Position numbers and translations under genes: made by a program. Under the pieces are notes generated by a model. It was given only the letters and a program-made list of their open reading frames with translations, made no database searches and was not told the origin of the DNA. Positions 36,123 through 46,233 of a stretch of DNA of 64,000 nucleotides are shown one piece after another. Numbering within the stretch: position 1 is the first letter of the stretch; each line of letters opens with the position of its first letter. The DNA is from Sphingomonas koreensis (lineage in GTDB: Bacteria; Pseudomonadota; Alphaproteobacteria; Sphingomonadales; Sphingomonadaceae): NCBI RefSeq assembly GCF_002797435.1, contig NZ_PGEN01000001.1, positions 3,656,501 through 3,720,500 on the forward strand, written 5' to 3'.

Positions 36123-36841
36123 TTCCTTCGGGAAAGGCTCGGATCGGTACGGGGACACCACCCCGGGAAACGGCCTGTCCCGCTCGCGAGAGCGGGTGGG
36201 ATGGAAACGAAACGGATCAGGCGTCCAAAACGTCTCTCGCATGCTTCGGCACGCGAAAGACGGGTTGCCAGGGCAGGAAATGCTCCCCCGGAGCATGGAC
36301 AAGCCGGGCGGCCACAACGCGAAGCCGATGCCTTCGGGCAAGAGCGGAGCGGGTTGTCAGGGCAGGCAGGTGCTTCGGCACGGGTCAGGCCGGATGACCG
36401 AACGTGCGGAACGGAATGCCTTCGGGCAGGATGAACCGGGCGAGGCCATCGAGACACGATGATCCTTCGGGGCCGTCAACGCTGGATGACCGAAATCGCA
36501 AAGCCGGCGCCGCAAGGCAAAGGCGGAGCAAAGGACATCGAGGTGGGAAGCTGATCCTTCGGGATCACACCCGCCCCGGTGACCGGCCCCAGGGCGGCTT
36601 GCCGCCGGACGGGCAGCCTGTCTGCGGCTTGCCGCTGGCAGGTATCCTCCGGGCGGCCTGCCGTTCGGAGATGGCCAACAGGAGGCATTCGCCGAGCGTT
36701 GACCAGGACGCAAAGCCCGCAACCCTTGCCGGCGCGGGCCGAGCATGCCGCCGACATGAAGGCGCGCGCTGCCCCCTGTGGTGGGCGCGAGGCCGAAAGT
36801 CCGGCGACACGGGGGGCTGGCGGAAACGCCGGCCCCCTTTT
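36123..36841 (+). ncRNA. Candidate long structured RNA: array of C(UUCG)G hairpins
   Basis: This part of a 1.1-kb gap (35957-37065) has no convincing gene, but holds at least six short hairpins with the very stable C(UUCG)G tetraloop: 36123-36134, 36237-36256, 36329-36340, 36370-36381, 36417-36428 and 36552-36567. A weaker one is near 36464. Other hairpins lie between them: CCCGCTC/GAGCGGG near 36178-36196, TGCTCC/GGAGCA near 36281-36295, GGCGGC/GCCGCC near 36593-36606. The words GGATGACCGAA (near 36391 and 36483) repeat. The series ends in a perfect intrinsic terminator at 36812-36841, which suggests one plus-strand transcript. The 5' end is unknown, and so is the function. Confidence 0.4.
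36812..36841 (+). terminator. Strong Rho-independent terminator
   Basis: GGGGGCTGGCG (36812-36822), loop GAAA, CGCCGGCCCCC (36827-36837), then TTTT. An 11-bp stem with one G-T pair and a GNRA loop. No protein gene on the plus strand needs it, which is the main argument for a noncoding transcript upstream. Confidence 0.9.
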
Positions 36842-37065
36842 CCGTTGGAATCGGGTGGCAATCCTCCCCCGCCAGGGGATCCTGTAGCGCTCTGCCATTG
36901 TCATCGCCGGACGCGAGCCTATCTTCGACGCCATGACGATGTTCGCACGCAACGTTCAAGGCTTCCCGCTCCTCGGCTGAGTGGCCGGCGATTGCCGGTC
37001 TTTCGCCTGCAAGACGCCGCCGGACGATCGGTCCGGCGGGCCCTTCAGCCTGAGGATATTTCGTC
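36842..37065 (+). promoter_or_regulatory. Leader region of the dioxygenase gene
   Basis: This 224-bp gap contains a 15-codon frame (MTMFARNVQGFPLLG, 36933-36980) and, near 37017-37041, a hairpin CCGCCGGAC/GTCCGGCGG. These lie just before the TGAGGA ribosome site of the gene at 37066. A short leader frame followed by a hairpin could be an attenuator, but nothing links the codons to a regulatory signal. Confidence 0.3.
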
Positions 37066-37851
37066 ATGACTTCCGATTCCAACACGCCGGGCCTGAGCCC
37101 GGCGCAGATCGACGCCTTCATCGAGGACGGCTTCGTCCGTATCGACAACGCCTTTCCGCGCACGCTCGCCGAAGAAGCAGCCGCCATCCTGTGGCGGGAC
37201 GCAGGGGTCGATCCCGATGATCCGGGCGGCTGGCGCGCGCCGGTCATCCGGCTCGGCCACTATGCCCAGCCGGTGTTCCGTGAGGCGGCTAATACAGCGC
37301 GGCTGCGCGTCGCCTATAACCAGCTTGTCGGACCCGACCGCTGGCTGCCGCCGCGCGCGCTCGGCACCTTCGTGTTGCGTTTTCCCGCGCAGCCGCCGGG
37401 TGACGATGGCTGGCACATCGATGTGAGCTTCGGCACTGAATCGCCCGACTTTCTCGACTGGCGCGCCAATGTGGTGAGCCGCGGCCGGGCGCTGCTGATG
37501 CTGTTCCTGTTCAGCGATGCGGGTGAGCGCGATGCGCCCACCCGCATTCGTGCCGGATCGCACATCGATATCGCCCGCCAGCTCGCGCCGGCGGGGGAGG
37601 CGGGGCTGACGCTGCGCGATCTCGCCGCCGACGGCTTTGCGGGATCGGCACACCGGCGTGAGGTACTGGCGACCGGCGCGGCGGGCACCGTCTATCTGTG
37701 CCACCCGTTCCTCGTCCAAGCCGGCCAGCCGCATCGCGGCACGCGCCCGCGCATCCTCGCCCAACCGCCATTGCTCCCGGCGGTGCCGCTCGATCCGTGG
37801 CGAGCCGACGCGGCGCCGGTCGAAGCCGCGATTCGCGGGGGGATCGGTTGA
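37066..37851 (+). CDS. Phytanoyl-CoA dioxygenase (PhyH) family protein
   Basis: A 261-aa Fe(II)/2-oxoglutarate-dependent oxygenase of the PhyH type. The metal triad is visible as H117-x-D119 in GWHIDVSF and a distal His in YLCHPFLVQAGQPHRG, with the 2-oxoglutarate-binding Arg in RGTRPRILAQP. The N-terminus has the family pattern SPAQIDAFIEDGFVRIDNAFP. It hydroxylates an unknown small molecule; PhyH members act on lipids, halogenated compounds or quorum-related molecules. It stands alone between terminators. Confidence 0.85.
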   Translation: MTSDSNTPGLSPAQIDAFIEDGFVRIDNAFPRTLAEEAAAILWRDAGVDPDDPGGWRAPVIRLGHYAQPVFREAANTARLRVAYNQLVGPDRWLPPRALGTFVLRFPAQPPGDDGWHIDVSFGTESPDFLDWRANVVSRGRALLMLFLFSDAGERDAPTRIRAGSHIDIARQLAPAGEAGLTLRDLAADGFAGSAHRREVLATGAAGTVYLCHPFLVQAGQPHRGTRPRILAQPPLLPAVPLDPWRADAAPVEAAIRGGIG

Positions 37852-37857
37852 GGGTAG

Positions 37858-37883
37858 GGGGCTGCGGAATCGCCGGCCCCTTT
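37858..37883 (+). terminator. Terminator after the PhyH gene
   Basis: GGGGCTG (37858-37864) pairs with CGGCCCC (37874-37880), one G-T pair included, followed by TTT. It lies 7 bases past the stop codon. Confidence 0.65.
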
Positions 37884-37991
37884 GCCTGCAACCTACCGGA
37901 TATCCTCCCGATTCCCGCACATTGAGGGATTGCGCAGCCATACCCCCGGGCTAAGAGAGGTCAGCCGATTACTCGCGGCAGGGGGGATCTG

Positions 37992-38981
37992 ATGAAGGTG
38001 TATCGCTGGGCGTGCTCAGTTGCCGTGGTGTTGCTCGCATCCTGTGGCTCGGGCGGCGGGACCGGCGGCAGCGGCGGGCCTGTTACCGTCACGCCAAGCC
38101 CGTCCGGGCCTACGCCATCTCCGTCGAGCCCGACTCCCTCGCCAAGCTATCCCAGCTTCGCTTCGCTCACTGGTGCGCAAAGCTATTCCTCGGGATGCGT
38201 CACCTTCTATCCGTTGGGCCGTCCGGGCACTGGTTCCGTACCGGCTATCCAGAACCCGGCTTTTTATCAGCTCAATTCCGGGAATCTGTCCTTCAATCCC
38301 GTGGGCGAGACGTTCACCGTTCTCGGCAACGGCTTCGGCAGCGCGAACCGGATTTCTGGCAGCTTGGGTGGCACATCGGTCTATACCAAGCCAGACCCGA
38401 CCATCGTTGGCGCGACGCAACGCTTCGACCTGGTGCAACCCACCCCGGGCGTCTATTCGCGCACGGCATCGGTGCTGGTGCAGGGGCAGGGGCGCGGCAA
38501 TTATTGCGTGGCTGGTGTTCCAACGCTGAACACGGATATTCCGGCCGGCCCCACCGTCACCTTCACGACCTTCGCCGTGCGCGGGCGCGCCTTCGTCAAG
38601 CGGCCCGGCGGGATGATCGAATATGATCTTTCGCCCAGCACCGCGACGCTCGCCGTCGATATGACGACCGGGCAATTCACCTCGCGGCTCAGCCTGGTCG
38701 GATCGAATGGCGGCAGCAATACGGTGCTTGGCACTCATGATATCGTCGGCACCCTGATCGAAGCGACTTCTGGAATGAGGGGTGGGCCGGCAGGCACGCC
38801 GACACCCAACCCCGTCCCGGGCATGGGTGGTGTCATCGTGAGATCGATTAGCGTGGAGGGCGGTTTCTTCGGGCCGAAGGGCGCCGAGTTCGCCTATATC
38901 TTCAGCCGTCAGGAACAGGAGAACACGCCGGAACAGGACGTGTCCTACTCGTTCTTCGGGACGGTTTCGGGATCGCGCTAG
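37992..38981 (+). CDS. Exported lipoprotein, 329 aa, Ser/Pro linker
   Basis: A predicted lipoprotein: VAVVLLASCGSGGG gives a good lipobox with Cys at residue 19. A Gly-rich and then Pro/Ser-rich linker (TPSPSGPTPSPSSPTPSPS) tethers a beta-rich domain with repeated strands (LSFNPVGETFTVLGNG, TATLAVDMTTGQFTSRLSLVG, EFAYIFSRQEQ). The ending VSYSFFGTVSGSR and the overall layout resemble the C-lobe barrels of transferrin-binding-protein-like lipoproteins of sphingomonads. That likeness is moderate. The start has a strong GGGGGGAT site. Confidence 0.7.
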   Translation: MKVYRWACSVAVVLLASCGSGGGTGGSGGPVTVTPSPSGPTPSPSSPTPSPSYPSFASLTGAQSYSSGCVTFYPLGRPGTGSVPAIQNPAFYQLNSGNLSFNPVGETFTVLGNGFGSANRISGSLGGTSVYTKPDPTIVGATQRFDLVQPTPGVYSRTASVLVQGQGRGNYCVAGVPTLNTDIPAGPTVTFTTFAVRGRAFVKRPGGMIEYDLSPSTATLAVDMTTGQFTSRLSLVGSNGGSNTVLGTHDIVGTLIEATSGMRGGPAGTPTPNPVPGMGGVIVRSISVEGGFFGPKGAEFAYIFSRQEQENTPEQDVSYSFFGTVSGSR

Positions 38982-39000
38982 GCGAGGTCAGTGGGCGGCC

Positions 39001-40119
39001 TCAGCAGCCGCCCACCGCCTTTTTGAGCTTGTCGAAGAACCCGGTCGATGCCGGGCATTCCTCGCCGGTTTCCAGCGTGCGGAACTGCTCGAGCAATTCG
39101 CGCTGCTCGGTGGACAGCTTGGTCGGGATCTCGACCTCGATCTTGACGACCAGGTCGCCGCGCCCGCGGCCCTGCAGCACCGGCATGCCGGCGCCGCGCT
39201 GGCGCACCTCGCGGCCGCTTTGCGTGCCGGGGTTGATTCGGATCTGGTGGAGCTCGCCGTCCGGACCCGGAATCTCGATTTCGCCGCCCAATGCCGCGGT
39301 GGTGAAGCTGATCGGCGCCCGCGCATAGAGGGTGGTGCCCTCGCGCTCGAAGATCGGGTGCCGCGCGATGTGGAGGAAGATGTAGAGGTCGCCCGGCGGG
39401 GCGCCGCGTGCGCCCGCCTCGCCCTGGCCGGACAGGCGGATGCGCGTACCCTCGTCCACGCCCGGCGGCACGTTGACCGCGAGCGTCACGGTGCGGTCGA
39501 CCCGGCCCTCGCCGCGGCAATTGCGGCACGGATCGGTGATCGTCTGCCCGGCGCCATGGCAGGACGGACAAGTCCGCTCGACCATGAAGAAGCCCTGCTG
39601 CGCGCGCACCTTGCCATGCCCGCGACAGGTGCCGCAGCTCTTGGCCATGGTGCCCGGCGATGCGCCGGTGCCGCCGCACGGCTCGCAGATACCCGAGACA
39701 TCGATCGTAATGTCGGTCTGCTTGCCGTGGAACGCGTCTTCCAGGCTGATTTCCATGTCGTAGCGCAGGTCGGCGCCGCGCCGCTGGGCCTGCTGGCCGC
39801 CGCGGCCGCCGCCCATGAACTCGCCGAACACGCTTTCGAAAATGTCGGAAAAGGCGTCGAAGCCGGGTCCCTGGCCGCCGCCGCCCATCCCGCCCGGACC
39901 GGCATGGCCGAACCGGTCGTACGCGGCGCGCTTCTGCGGGTCCTTCAGGACGTCATAGGCTTCGTTGATCGCCTTGAACTTCGCCTCGTGATCCTTGCAC
40001 CCGCCATTCTTGTCCGGGTGGAACTTGATCGCGAGCTTGCGAAAGGCGGACTTGATCGTCGCGTCGTCCGCGGTGCGCTCGACTTCGAGCAGATCATAAT
40101 AGTCAATCTGGGTGGTCAT
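39001..40119 (-). CDS. dnaJ: Chaperone protein DnaJ
   Basis: A 372-aa Hsp40 co-chaperone that stimulates the DnaK ATPase and delivers unfolded proteins. The J domain (YYDLLEVERTADDATIKSAFRKLAIKFHPDKN, HPD at 34-36) is followed by a Gly/Phe-rich linker. The four CxxCxGxG zinc repeats are all present (CEPCGGTG, CGTCRGHG, CPSCHGAG, CRNCRGEG), and then the C-terminal substrate-binding domains. It follows dnaK by 65 bp with a hairpin in between. Confidence 0.98.
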   Translation of the reverse strand: MTTQIDYYDLLEVERTADDATIKSAFRKLAIKFHPDKNGGCKDHEAKFKAINEAYDVLKDPQKRAAYDRFGHAGPGGMGGGGQGPGFDAFSDIFESVFGEFMGGGRGGQQAQRRGADLRYDMEISLEDAFHGKQTDITIDVSGICEPCGGTGASPGTMAKSCGTCRGHGKVRAQQGFFMVERTCPSCHGAGQTITDPCRNCRGEGRVDRTVTLAVNVPPGVDEGTRIRLSGQGEAGARGAPPGDLYIFLHIARHPIFEREGTTLYARAPISFTTAALGGEIEIPGPDGELHQIRINPGTQSGREVRQRGAGMPVLQGRGRGDLVVKIEVEIPTKLSTEQRELLEQFRTLETGEECPASTGFFDKLKKAVGGC

Positions 40120-40139
40120 TCACTCGGCCCCCGCTCATC

Positions 40140-40174
40140 CCCCCGCCATTCCCGAAATTCGAAAATGGCGGGGG
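40140..40174 (-). terminator. Hairpin between dnaK and dnaJ (possible attenuator)
   Basis: CCCCCGCCATT and AATGGCGGGGG form an 11-bp perfect stem (40140-40150 with 40164-40174) around a 13-base loop. No T-run follows on the minus strand, so it may act as a processing site or partial terminator that lowers dnaJ relative to dnaK. Confidence 0.5.
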
Positions 40175-40184
40175 CGAGCATAGC

Positions 40185-42098
<1,914 letters not shown>

Positions 42099-42267
42099 GA
42101 GTCCTTACTGGCCCCCGTGTCCTAATCTAAAAGTTTCAACCATTTACCGGACCCCTGAATCGGCAATCCGGCTATTACCAGTGGCGATATAGGTGGACTG
42201 CGCCTTGTCGCAAGGCGGGGCGAGGCATAGGACCGCTCCCAAGGTTCCCGAATCGGGAGGAGCAGGC

Positions 42268-42714
42268 ATGATGCGGGCAGTTTTCGGGGTGGTTTTTGCG
42301 GGCGCGGTACTGGCGGGTTGCCAGCAGGCCGAACTCGCCGTCACGGATGCCTCAGTGCAACTCCCGGTGGTGAGCGGGCGTCCCGGAGCGGCCTATTTCA
42401 CCGTGAAGGGCGGGGCGCAGACAACCAGCCTTGTCGCGGTCTCGACGCCCGTGGCGATCCGCACCGAAATGCACGAGATGAAGCAGGAAGGCGGGATGAT
42501 GACGATGGCGCCCCTCAAGGACGTCGCCATTCCCGCGGGCGGCACGGTCGAATTCAAGTCCGGCGGGAAGCATGTCATGCTGTTCGATGTCTCTCCCTCG
42601 GTGCGTTCCGGCGACACGGTTCCGCTGCGCCTGTCCTTTGCCGACGGCAGGACGATCGAGGTCAAGGCGGCGACACGCGCCGCGGGCGACCCCGCGGATC
42701 ACGGCGCGCACTAG
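42268..42714 (+). CDS. Copper chaperone PCu(A)C family lipoprotein
   Basis: A 148-aa periplasmic copper chaperone that delivers Cu(I) to cytochrome oxidase. The start at 42268 has a good site (GGGAGGAG). The lipobox LAGC is at about residues 15-18. The PCuAC metal residues are present: MHEMKQEGGMMTM and GGKHVMLFDV (H-x-M). The strand pattern AYFTVKGGAQTTSLVAVSTPVA fits the family. The upstream gap holds CGCCTTG/CAAGGCG, a short hairpin near 42200, in the region shared with the divergent dnaK promoter. Confidence 0.9.
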   Translation: MMRAVFGVVFAGAVLAGCQQAELAVTDASVQLPVVSGRPGAAYFTVKGGAQTTSLVAVSTPVAIRTEMHEMKQEGGMMTMAPLKDVAIPAGGTVEFKSGGKHVMLFDVSPSVRSGDTVPLRLSFADGRTIEVKAATRAAGDPADHGAH

Positions 42715-42726
42715 GACGATTACGGA

Positions 42727-43140
42727 TCAGGGATTGGCGGCGGCCGGCGCGCCCGTGCCGATGAAGCGCGGGGTGTAGCGGCGCGCTTCACCGGTGAAGA
42801 TTCCGGCCTTCACCGCAGGATCGTCCGCGATGACCGCTTCAGCCGCGGCCTGGTCGGCTGCGTGGAGGATGATCAGGCCGCCATCGGGTCCCATCGCACC
42901 CGCATAGACGATGCCGCCGCGCTCGTGCAGCGCCTTCACATAGTAGAAATGGTCACGCAGCCCCTGGTCCTTCATCGGCACGCCGGGCTTCCATGCCGGG
43001 CCGGCGCGATAGACGATCGCGAACAGCGGGCGGGCAGTTGCCGCCGGTTGCTGTGCCGGCTGCTGCTGCGATGGCGCTGCGCCAGCAACGGTCCCCGTCA
43101 TCAGGGCGACGGCCAGAGCGGCCCGCATCATGATCTGCAT
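42727..43140 (-). CDS. Exported YciI-like (YCII domain) protein
   Basis: A 137-aa protein with a signal peptide (MMRAALAVALMTGTVAGAAP), a Gln/Pro-rich linker, and a YCII-fold domain: RPLFAIVYRAGPAWKPGVPM, LRDHFYYVKALHERGGIVYAGAM, LIILHAADQAAAEAVIADDPAVKAGIF. YCII proteins are ferredoxin-like dimers of unclear enzymatic role; an exported version is less usual and recurs in sphingomonads. It converges on the copper chaperone gene and is divergent from the PH-domain gene. Confidence 0.85.
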   Translation of the reverse strand: MQIMMRAALAVALMTGTVAGAAPSQQQPAQQPAATARPLFAIVYRAGPAWKPGVPMKDQGLRDHFYYVKALHERGGIVYAGAMGPDGGLIILHAADQAAAEAVIADDPAVKAGIFTGEARRYTPRFIGTGAPAAANP

Positions 43141-43257
43141 ATTTTCCTCCGCTGCCTCGTTCCATCGACGGTATCACGGGCGCAAACCCGTCGCACCCGG
43201 GCTGTCCGCCGCCCGTCTTTGCGTTATGCTTGCGTACCGAAGCGACAAGGAACCGGC

Positions 43258-43701
43258 ATGTCCCAATCGATCGACCGCTTTCGCTCTTCGACCTGGGGCT
43301 GGCTACGCGGCACGCTGGCGGGGTGGGGAACGCTGCTGCTCTGCCTGATCGGGGTCGGGCTGATCATCATCCTGGTCAAGTGGATCGCCAACCTCGCCAC
43401 CACCTATGAGGTGACTCAGGACCGGCTGATCCTGCACAGGGGCATCTTCGTGAAGTCGATCGACGAGATCGAGCTCTACCGCGTCAAGGATGTGCGGATC
43501 GACTTCAGTCTGATCAACCAATGGGCGGATATCGGCACGATCACGATCAACTCGTCGGACGAGACCACCAAGGCAGGGCCGCTGGTGATCCGCGATGTGG
43601 ACCAGGCGCGCGCCCGGCGCGAGAAACTGCGCGAGCTCGTCAACGCCGCGCGCCGCCTGCGCGGGGTGCGCGAGATCGACATGGTGCACGAAGATATCTG
43701 A
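43258..43701 (+). CDS. PH-domain (YdbS-like) membrane protein
   Basis: A 147-aa inner-membrane protein starting at 43258 behind AAGGA. One long membrane span (TLLLCLIGVGLIIILVKWIANL) precedes a bacterial PH domain (TYEVTQDRLILHRGIFVKSIDEIELYRVKDVRIDFSLINQWADIGTITI). The tail is a basic helix (ARARREKLRELVNAARRLRG). PH-domain proteins of this kind are widespread and mostly of unknown role. The next gene starts one base after its stop, so the two are translationally coupled. Confidence 0.85.
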   Translation: MSQSIDRFRSSTWGWLRGTLAGWGTLLLCLIGVGLIIILVKWIANLATTYEVTQDRLILHRGIFVKSIDEIELYRVKDVRIDFSLINQWADIGTITINSSDETTKAGPLVIRDVDQARARREKLRELVNAARRLRGVREIDMVHEDI

Positions 43702-43702
43702 A

Positions 43703-44197
43703 GTGACGGAGCCTTTGCGCAGCGGGGAGCGGCGCCCGCTCACGGTCGGGGAAATCGCGCTTGCCGCCGGCATCTTCGGCGACGCGATCGACTATGATCG
43801 CGCTCGGGTCGCGAACCGCAAATGGATGTTCTTCCAGCCGCGCACGATCACCATGGCCCCGATGGGTTGCATTCACTTCCACCCCAAGGGGTGCAACTAT
43901 CGCGACGATTTCGCGTTCGCCCCGCTCCATCTCCAAGGGCTGTTCATTCACGAGATGACGCACATCTGGCAGCATCAGAAAGGCATCTTCCTGCCGCTGC
44001 GCCGCCATCCCTTTTGCCGCTACGCCTACAGTCTGAAGCCCGGCTGGCGGCTCGAACGCTATGGGCTCGAACAGCAGGCCGAGATCATCCGTCATATCTT
44101 CCTGCTCCGCCATGGCGCGCTGGTCCCCGGCGCGCCGCCGCTGGAGCAGTATCGCGGCATCCTGCCCTTCACCCCGTCATCGGACCGGATCGCCTGA
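43703..44197 (+). CDS. Vgr-related metallopeptidase-like protein
   Basis: A 164-aa protein of the family labelled vgr-related in sphingomonads. It contains a zinc-peptidase-like motif HEMTHIWQHQ (HExxH), preceded by MAPMGCIHFHPKGCNYRDDF and followed by RLERYGLEQQAEIIRHIFLLRHG. The GTG at 43703 is one base after the upstream stop, so the start is inferred from coupling. The role is unknown; the motif suggests metal binding. In the same frame beyond the stop there is a further protein-like stretch. Confidence 0.75.
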   Translation: MTEPLRSGERRPLTVGEIALAAGIFGDAIDYDRARVANRKWMFFQPRTITMAPMGCIHFHPKGCNYRDDFAFAPLHLQGLFIHEMTHIWQHQKGIFLPLRRHPFCRYAYSLKPGWRLERYGLEQQAEIIRHIFLLRHGALVPGAPPLEQYRGILPFTPSSDRIA

Positions 44198-44450
44198 CCT
44201 GGAAGCGTCCCGTTTATTGATGGCGATCGCTTCACGATCCAGCAGGCTGACGAATGGCGCAAATATGCGATCCGCTACGGCTCGCTCGCCGCCTATCGCG
44301 CCGATGCGAATTTCTACCACCGCGCCACGCAAGCAGGTCGTCTGGTTCGAACATTCGGCGCATCTCCCGATGATCGAGGAACCGGGGCGCACCTTCGCCG
44401 CGCTGCTCCGCGACGTGTTGCCGCTGACCCGGGGCGATACGAAAAAGTGA
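44198..44450 (+). pseudogene. Decayed coding segment, including an alpha/beta-hydrolase C-terminus
   Basis: Two protein-like stretches in different frames and no proper start. In the frame of the preceding gene, past its stop, one reads VPFIDGDRFTIQQADEWRKYAIRYGSLAAYRADANFYHRA (two consecutive 20-residue parts: VPFIDGDRFTIQQADEWRKY and AIRYGSLAAYRADANFYHRA). In the next frame the end KQVVWFEHSAHLPMIEEPGR, then TFAALLRDVLPLT, is the typical catalytic-His terminus of alpha/beta hydrolases. The combination looks like remnants left by deletions and a frameshift. The stop is at 44448-44450. Confidence 0.6.
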
Positions 44451-44508
44451 TGGCGGCAGGCGGGGTTGCCGCTAGTTTCCCGCGCAACGAAAAAAGGGGA
44501 GTTCTGAA

Positions 44509-45843
44509 ATGCGCCGTATCGCCGTCGTCACCGCCGCTTTGCTTGCCGCCACCCCGCTTGCCGCCCAGACCGCTCCGGCGCCCAAGGTTCGGTTCATCCA
44601 TGCCGGCGCGCTGCTGGCGAAGCCGGGCGAGGCGCCGCGCGGCGCCAGCACGATCGTCGTGCGCGATGGCAAGGTGGCCGAGGTACGCGACGGCTTCGTC
44701 ACGCCGGACGCGGGCGCCGAGCTGATCGATCTCAAGGACCGGTTCGTGATGCCCGGGCTGGTCGATATGCATGTCCATCTCTGGGGGATCGGCGGCGATC
44801 CGCTGCGCGAGCGGCTGACCGCGGTCAATCGCGACGATGCCGACGACATGATGTACGCGCTCACCAACGCCCGGGTGACGCTCGAGGCGGGCTTCACCAC
44901 GGTGCGCGATCTCGGCGGCAATCCGCGCGGCATGCGTGCGATGCGCGAAGGGGTGGAGCGCGGCGTGATCGCCGGACCCACCATCGTCAATGCGGGCACC
45001 GCGATCTCGGTCTCGGGCGGCCATGCCGATCCCACCAACGGCCTCGGCGCCGAATTCGCCGACGCCGTTCACCAGCACAAAATCAACACCTGCGACGGCC
45101 CCGACGATTGCCGCCGCGCGGTGCGGCAGCAGGTCGCGCTCGGCGCGCAGGTGATCAAATACATGTCCACCGGCGGCGTGCTCTCCAACGTTTCGGGCGG
45201 GCTCGGCCGCGCGATGACCGACGAAGAGATGAAGGCGATTATCGATACCGCCCATGGCCTCGGCCGCAAGGTCGCGACGCACAGCCACGGCGTTGCGGGA
45301 ACCAAGGCGGCGGTCGCGGCCGGGGTGGATACGATCGATCACGGCTCGTTCCTCGACGACGAGGCGATCCGGGCGATGAAGGCCAACGGCACCTGGCTGG
45401 TCCCGACGATGATGGCACCTGCCGCCGCGCTTGAGTTCGCGCGTGCCGGGCTGCTGCCGCCGGCGACGATTCCGAAGGCCGAGGAAGCTGCCGCGGCCGC
45501 CTTCGCCAGCCATTCCAAGGCCTTTGCCGCCGGGGTGAAGGTTGCGTTCGGCACTGACACCGGCGTGTCGAGGCACGGCGACAATGCGAAGGAGTTCGCG
45601 ATGATGGTGAAGGCGGGGATGTCCCCCGCCCAGGCGCTCAAGGCCGCCACCGTCAACGCCGCCGAAGCGCTGGGCCGGTCGGCATCGATCGGCACGATCG
45701 AGCCGGGCAAGGATGCCGACATCATCGCCGTCGCCGGCAGCCCGCTCGAGGATGTGACGCGGATGGAGAAGGTCGATTTCGTGATGCGCCACGGCGTGGT
45801 GCACAAGGCGAACGGCACGCGCCGCGCTTTCCCGGCCGATTGA
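44509..45843 (+). CDS. Exported amidohydrolase-family metal-dependent hydrolase
   Basis: A 444-aa amidohydrolase with a signal peptide (MRRIAVVTAALLAATPLAAQ). Metal-site elements: PGLVDMHVHLWG (HxH), VIKYMSTGG (bridging Lys), THSHGVAG (His), DHGSFLD (His) and FGTDTGVSRHG (Asp). The end (AEALGRSASIGTIEPGKDADIIAVAGSPLEDV) is the usual composite domain. It belongs to the imidazolonepropionase/prolidase-like group that hydrolyses cyclic amides or Xaa-Pro peptides, with the substrate not predictable. The start at 44509 is preceded by GGGGAG. Confidence 0.9.
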   Translation: MRRIAVVTAALLAATPLAAQTAPAPKVRFIHAGALLAKPGEAPRGASTIVVRDGKVAEVRDGFVTPDAGAELIDLKDRFVMPGLVDMHVHLWGIGGDPLRERLTAVNRDDADDMMYALTNARVTLEAGFTTVRDLGGNPRGMRAMREGVERGVIAGPTIVNAGTAISVSGGHADPTNGLGAEFADAVHQHKINTCDGPDDCRRAVRQQVALGAQVIKYMSTGGVLSNVSGGLGRAMTDEEMKAIIDTAHGLGRKVATHSHGVAGTKAAVAAGVDTIDHGSFLDDEAIRAMKANGTWLVPTMMAPAAALEFARAGLLPPATIPKAEEAAAAAFASHSKAFAAGVKVAFGTDTGVSRHGDNAKEFAMMVKAGMSPAQALKAATVNAAEALGRSASIGTIEPGKDADIIAVAGSPLEDVTRMEKVDFVMRHGVVHKANGTRRAFPAD

Positions 45844-45864
45844 CGCGACGACCGGCCGGTTGTC

Positions 45865-46233
45865 CTAGAAGGCGACCAGCCGGTCTTCGCCCAGCGCGGC
45901 GAGCAACGAGACCAGCCCGCCCGGCTCGACGCCCGGTGGCAGCATCTCGAACGCGATCCCGGCGGCCGCCAGCCCGGTCTGGCAGGCGATCAGCATGACG
46001 CCGCTCTCCTGCGCTTCGGCGATCAGCTGTGCGCGGCTCGCCAGGCCCTTGGCGGCGAGACCGGCGTCGCCCGGATCGCTGCCGGGGACGAGCAACGCCA
46101 CCGCCGCCTCATGGCAATAGAGGCGCGTGGCGCCGCTCAGCGCGGCATGGGCGCAGGCGAGCGAGAGTGCGGCGCGGAACGGTTCCGCGTCGCCTGTCGC
46201 GGCGATGATCGTCAGCCCGCGCATGCCGGGCAT
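45865..46233 (-). CDS. DsrE/DsrF-like family protein
   Basis: A 122-aa small protein with the DsrE fold: LTIIAATGDAEPFRAALSLACAHAALSGATRLYCHEAAVALL, then QLIAEAQESGVMLIACQTGLAAAGI with a conserved Cys, and a short tail. DsrE-like proteins relay sulfur or regulate sulfur transfer. It overlaps the end of the ThiF/MoeB-like gene by 22 bp when read from the ATG at 46231-46233, which has AAGGA upstream. The context of a sulfur-carrier activating enzyme is consistent with a sulfur-related role. Confidence 0.75.
   Translation of the reverse strand: MPGMRGLTIIAATGDAEPFRAALSLACAHAALSGATRLYCHEAAVALLVPGSDPGDAGLAAKGLASRAQLIAEAQESGVMLIACQTGLAAAGIAFEMLPPGVEPGGLVSLLAALGEDRLVAF

Noticed and set aside
36064..36462. 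Open frame of about 130 codons within the hairpin array
   Set aside because: Low-complexity, basic and Gly-rich product without family likeness, no good ribosome site, and its bases are explained better by the paired stems.
36705..36716. GGACGCAAAGCC, a word typical of c-di-GMP-I riboswitches
   Set aside because: The other conserved parts of that riboswitch (the upstream CAGGGCAAACC helix and the tetraloop receptor) are not found nearby.
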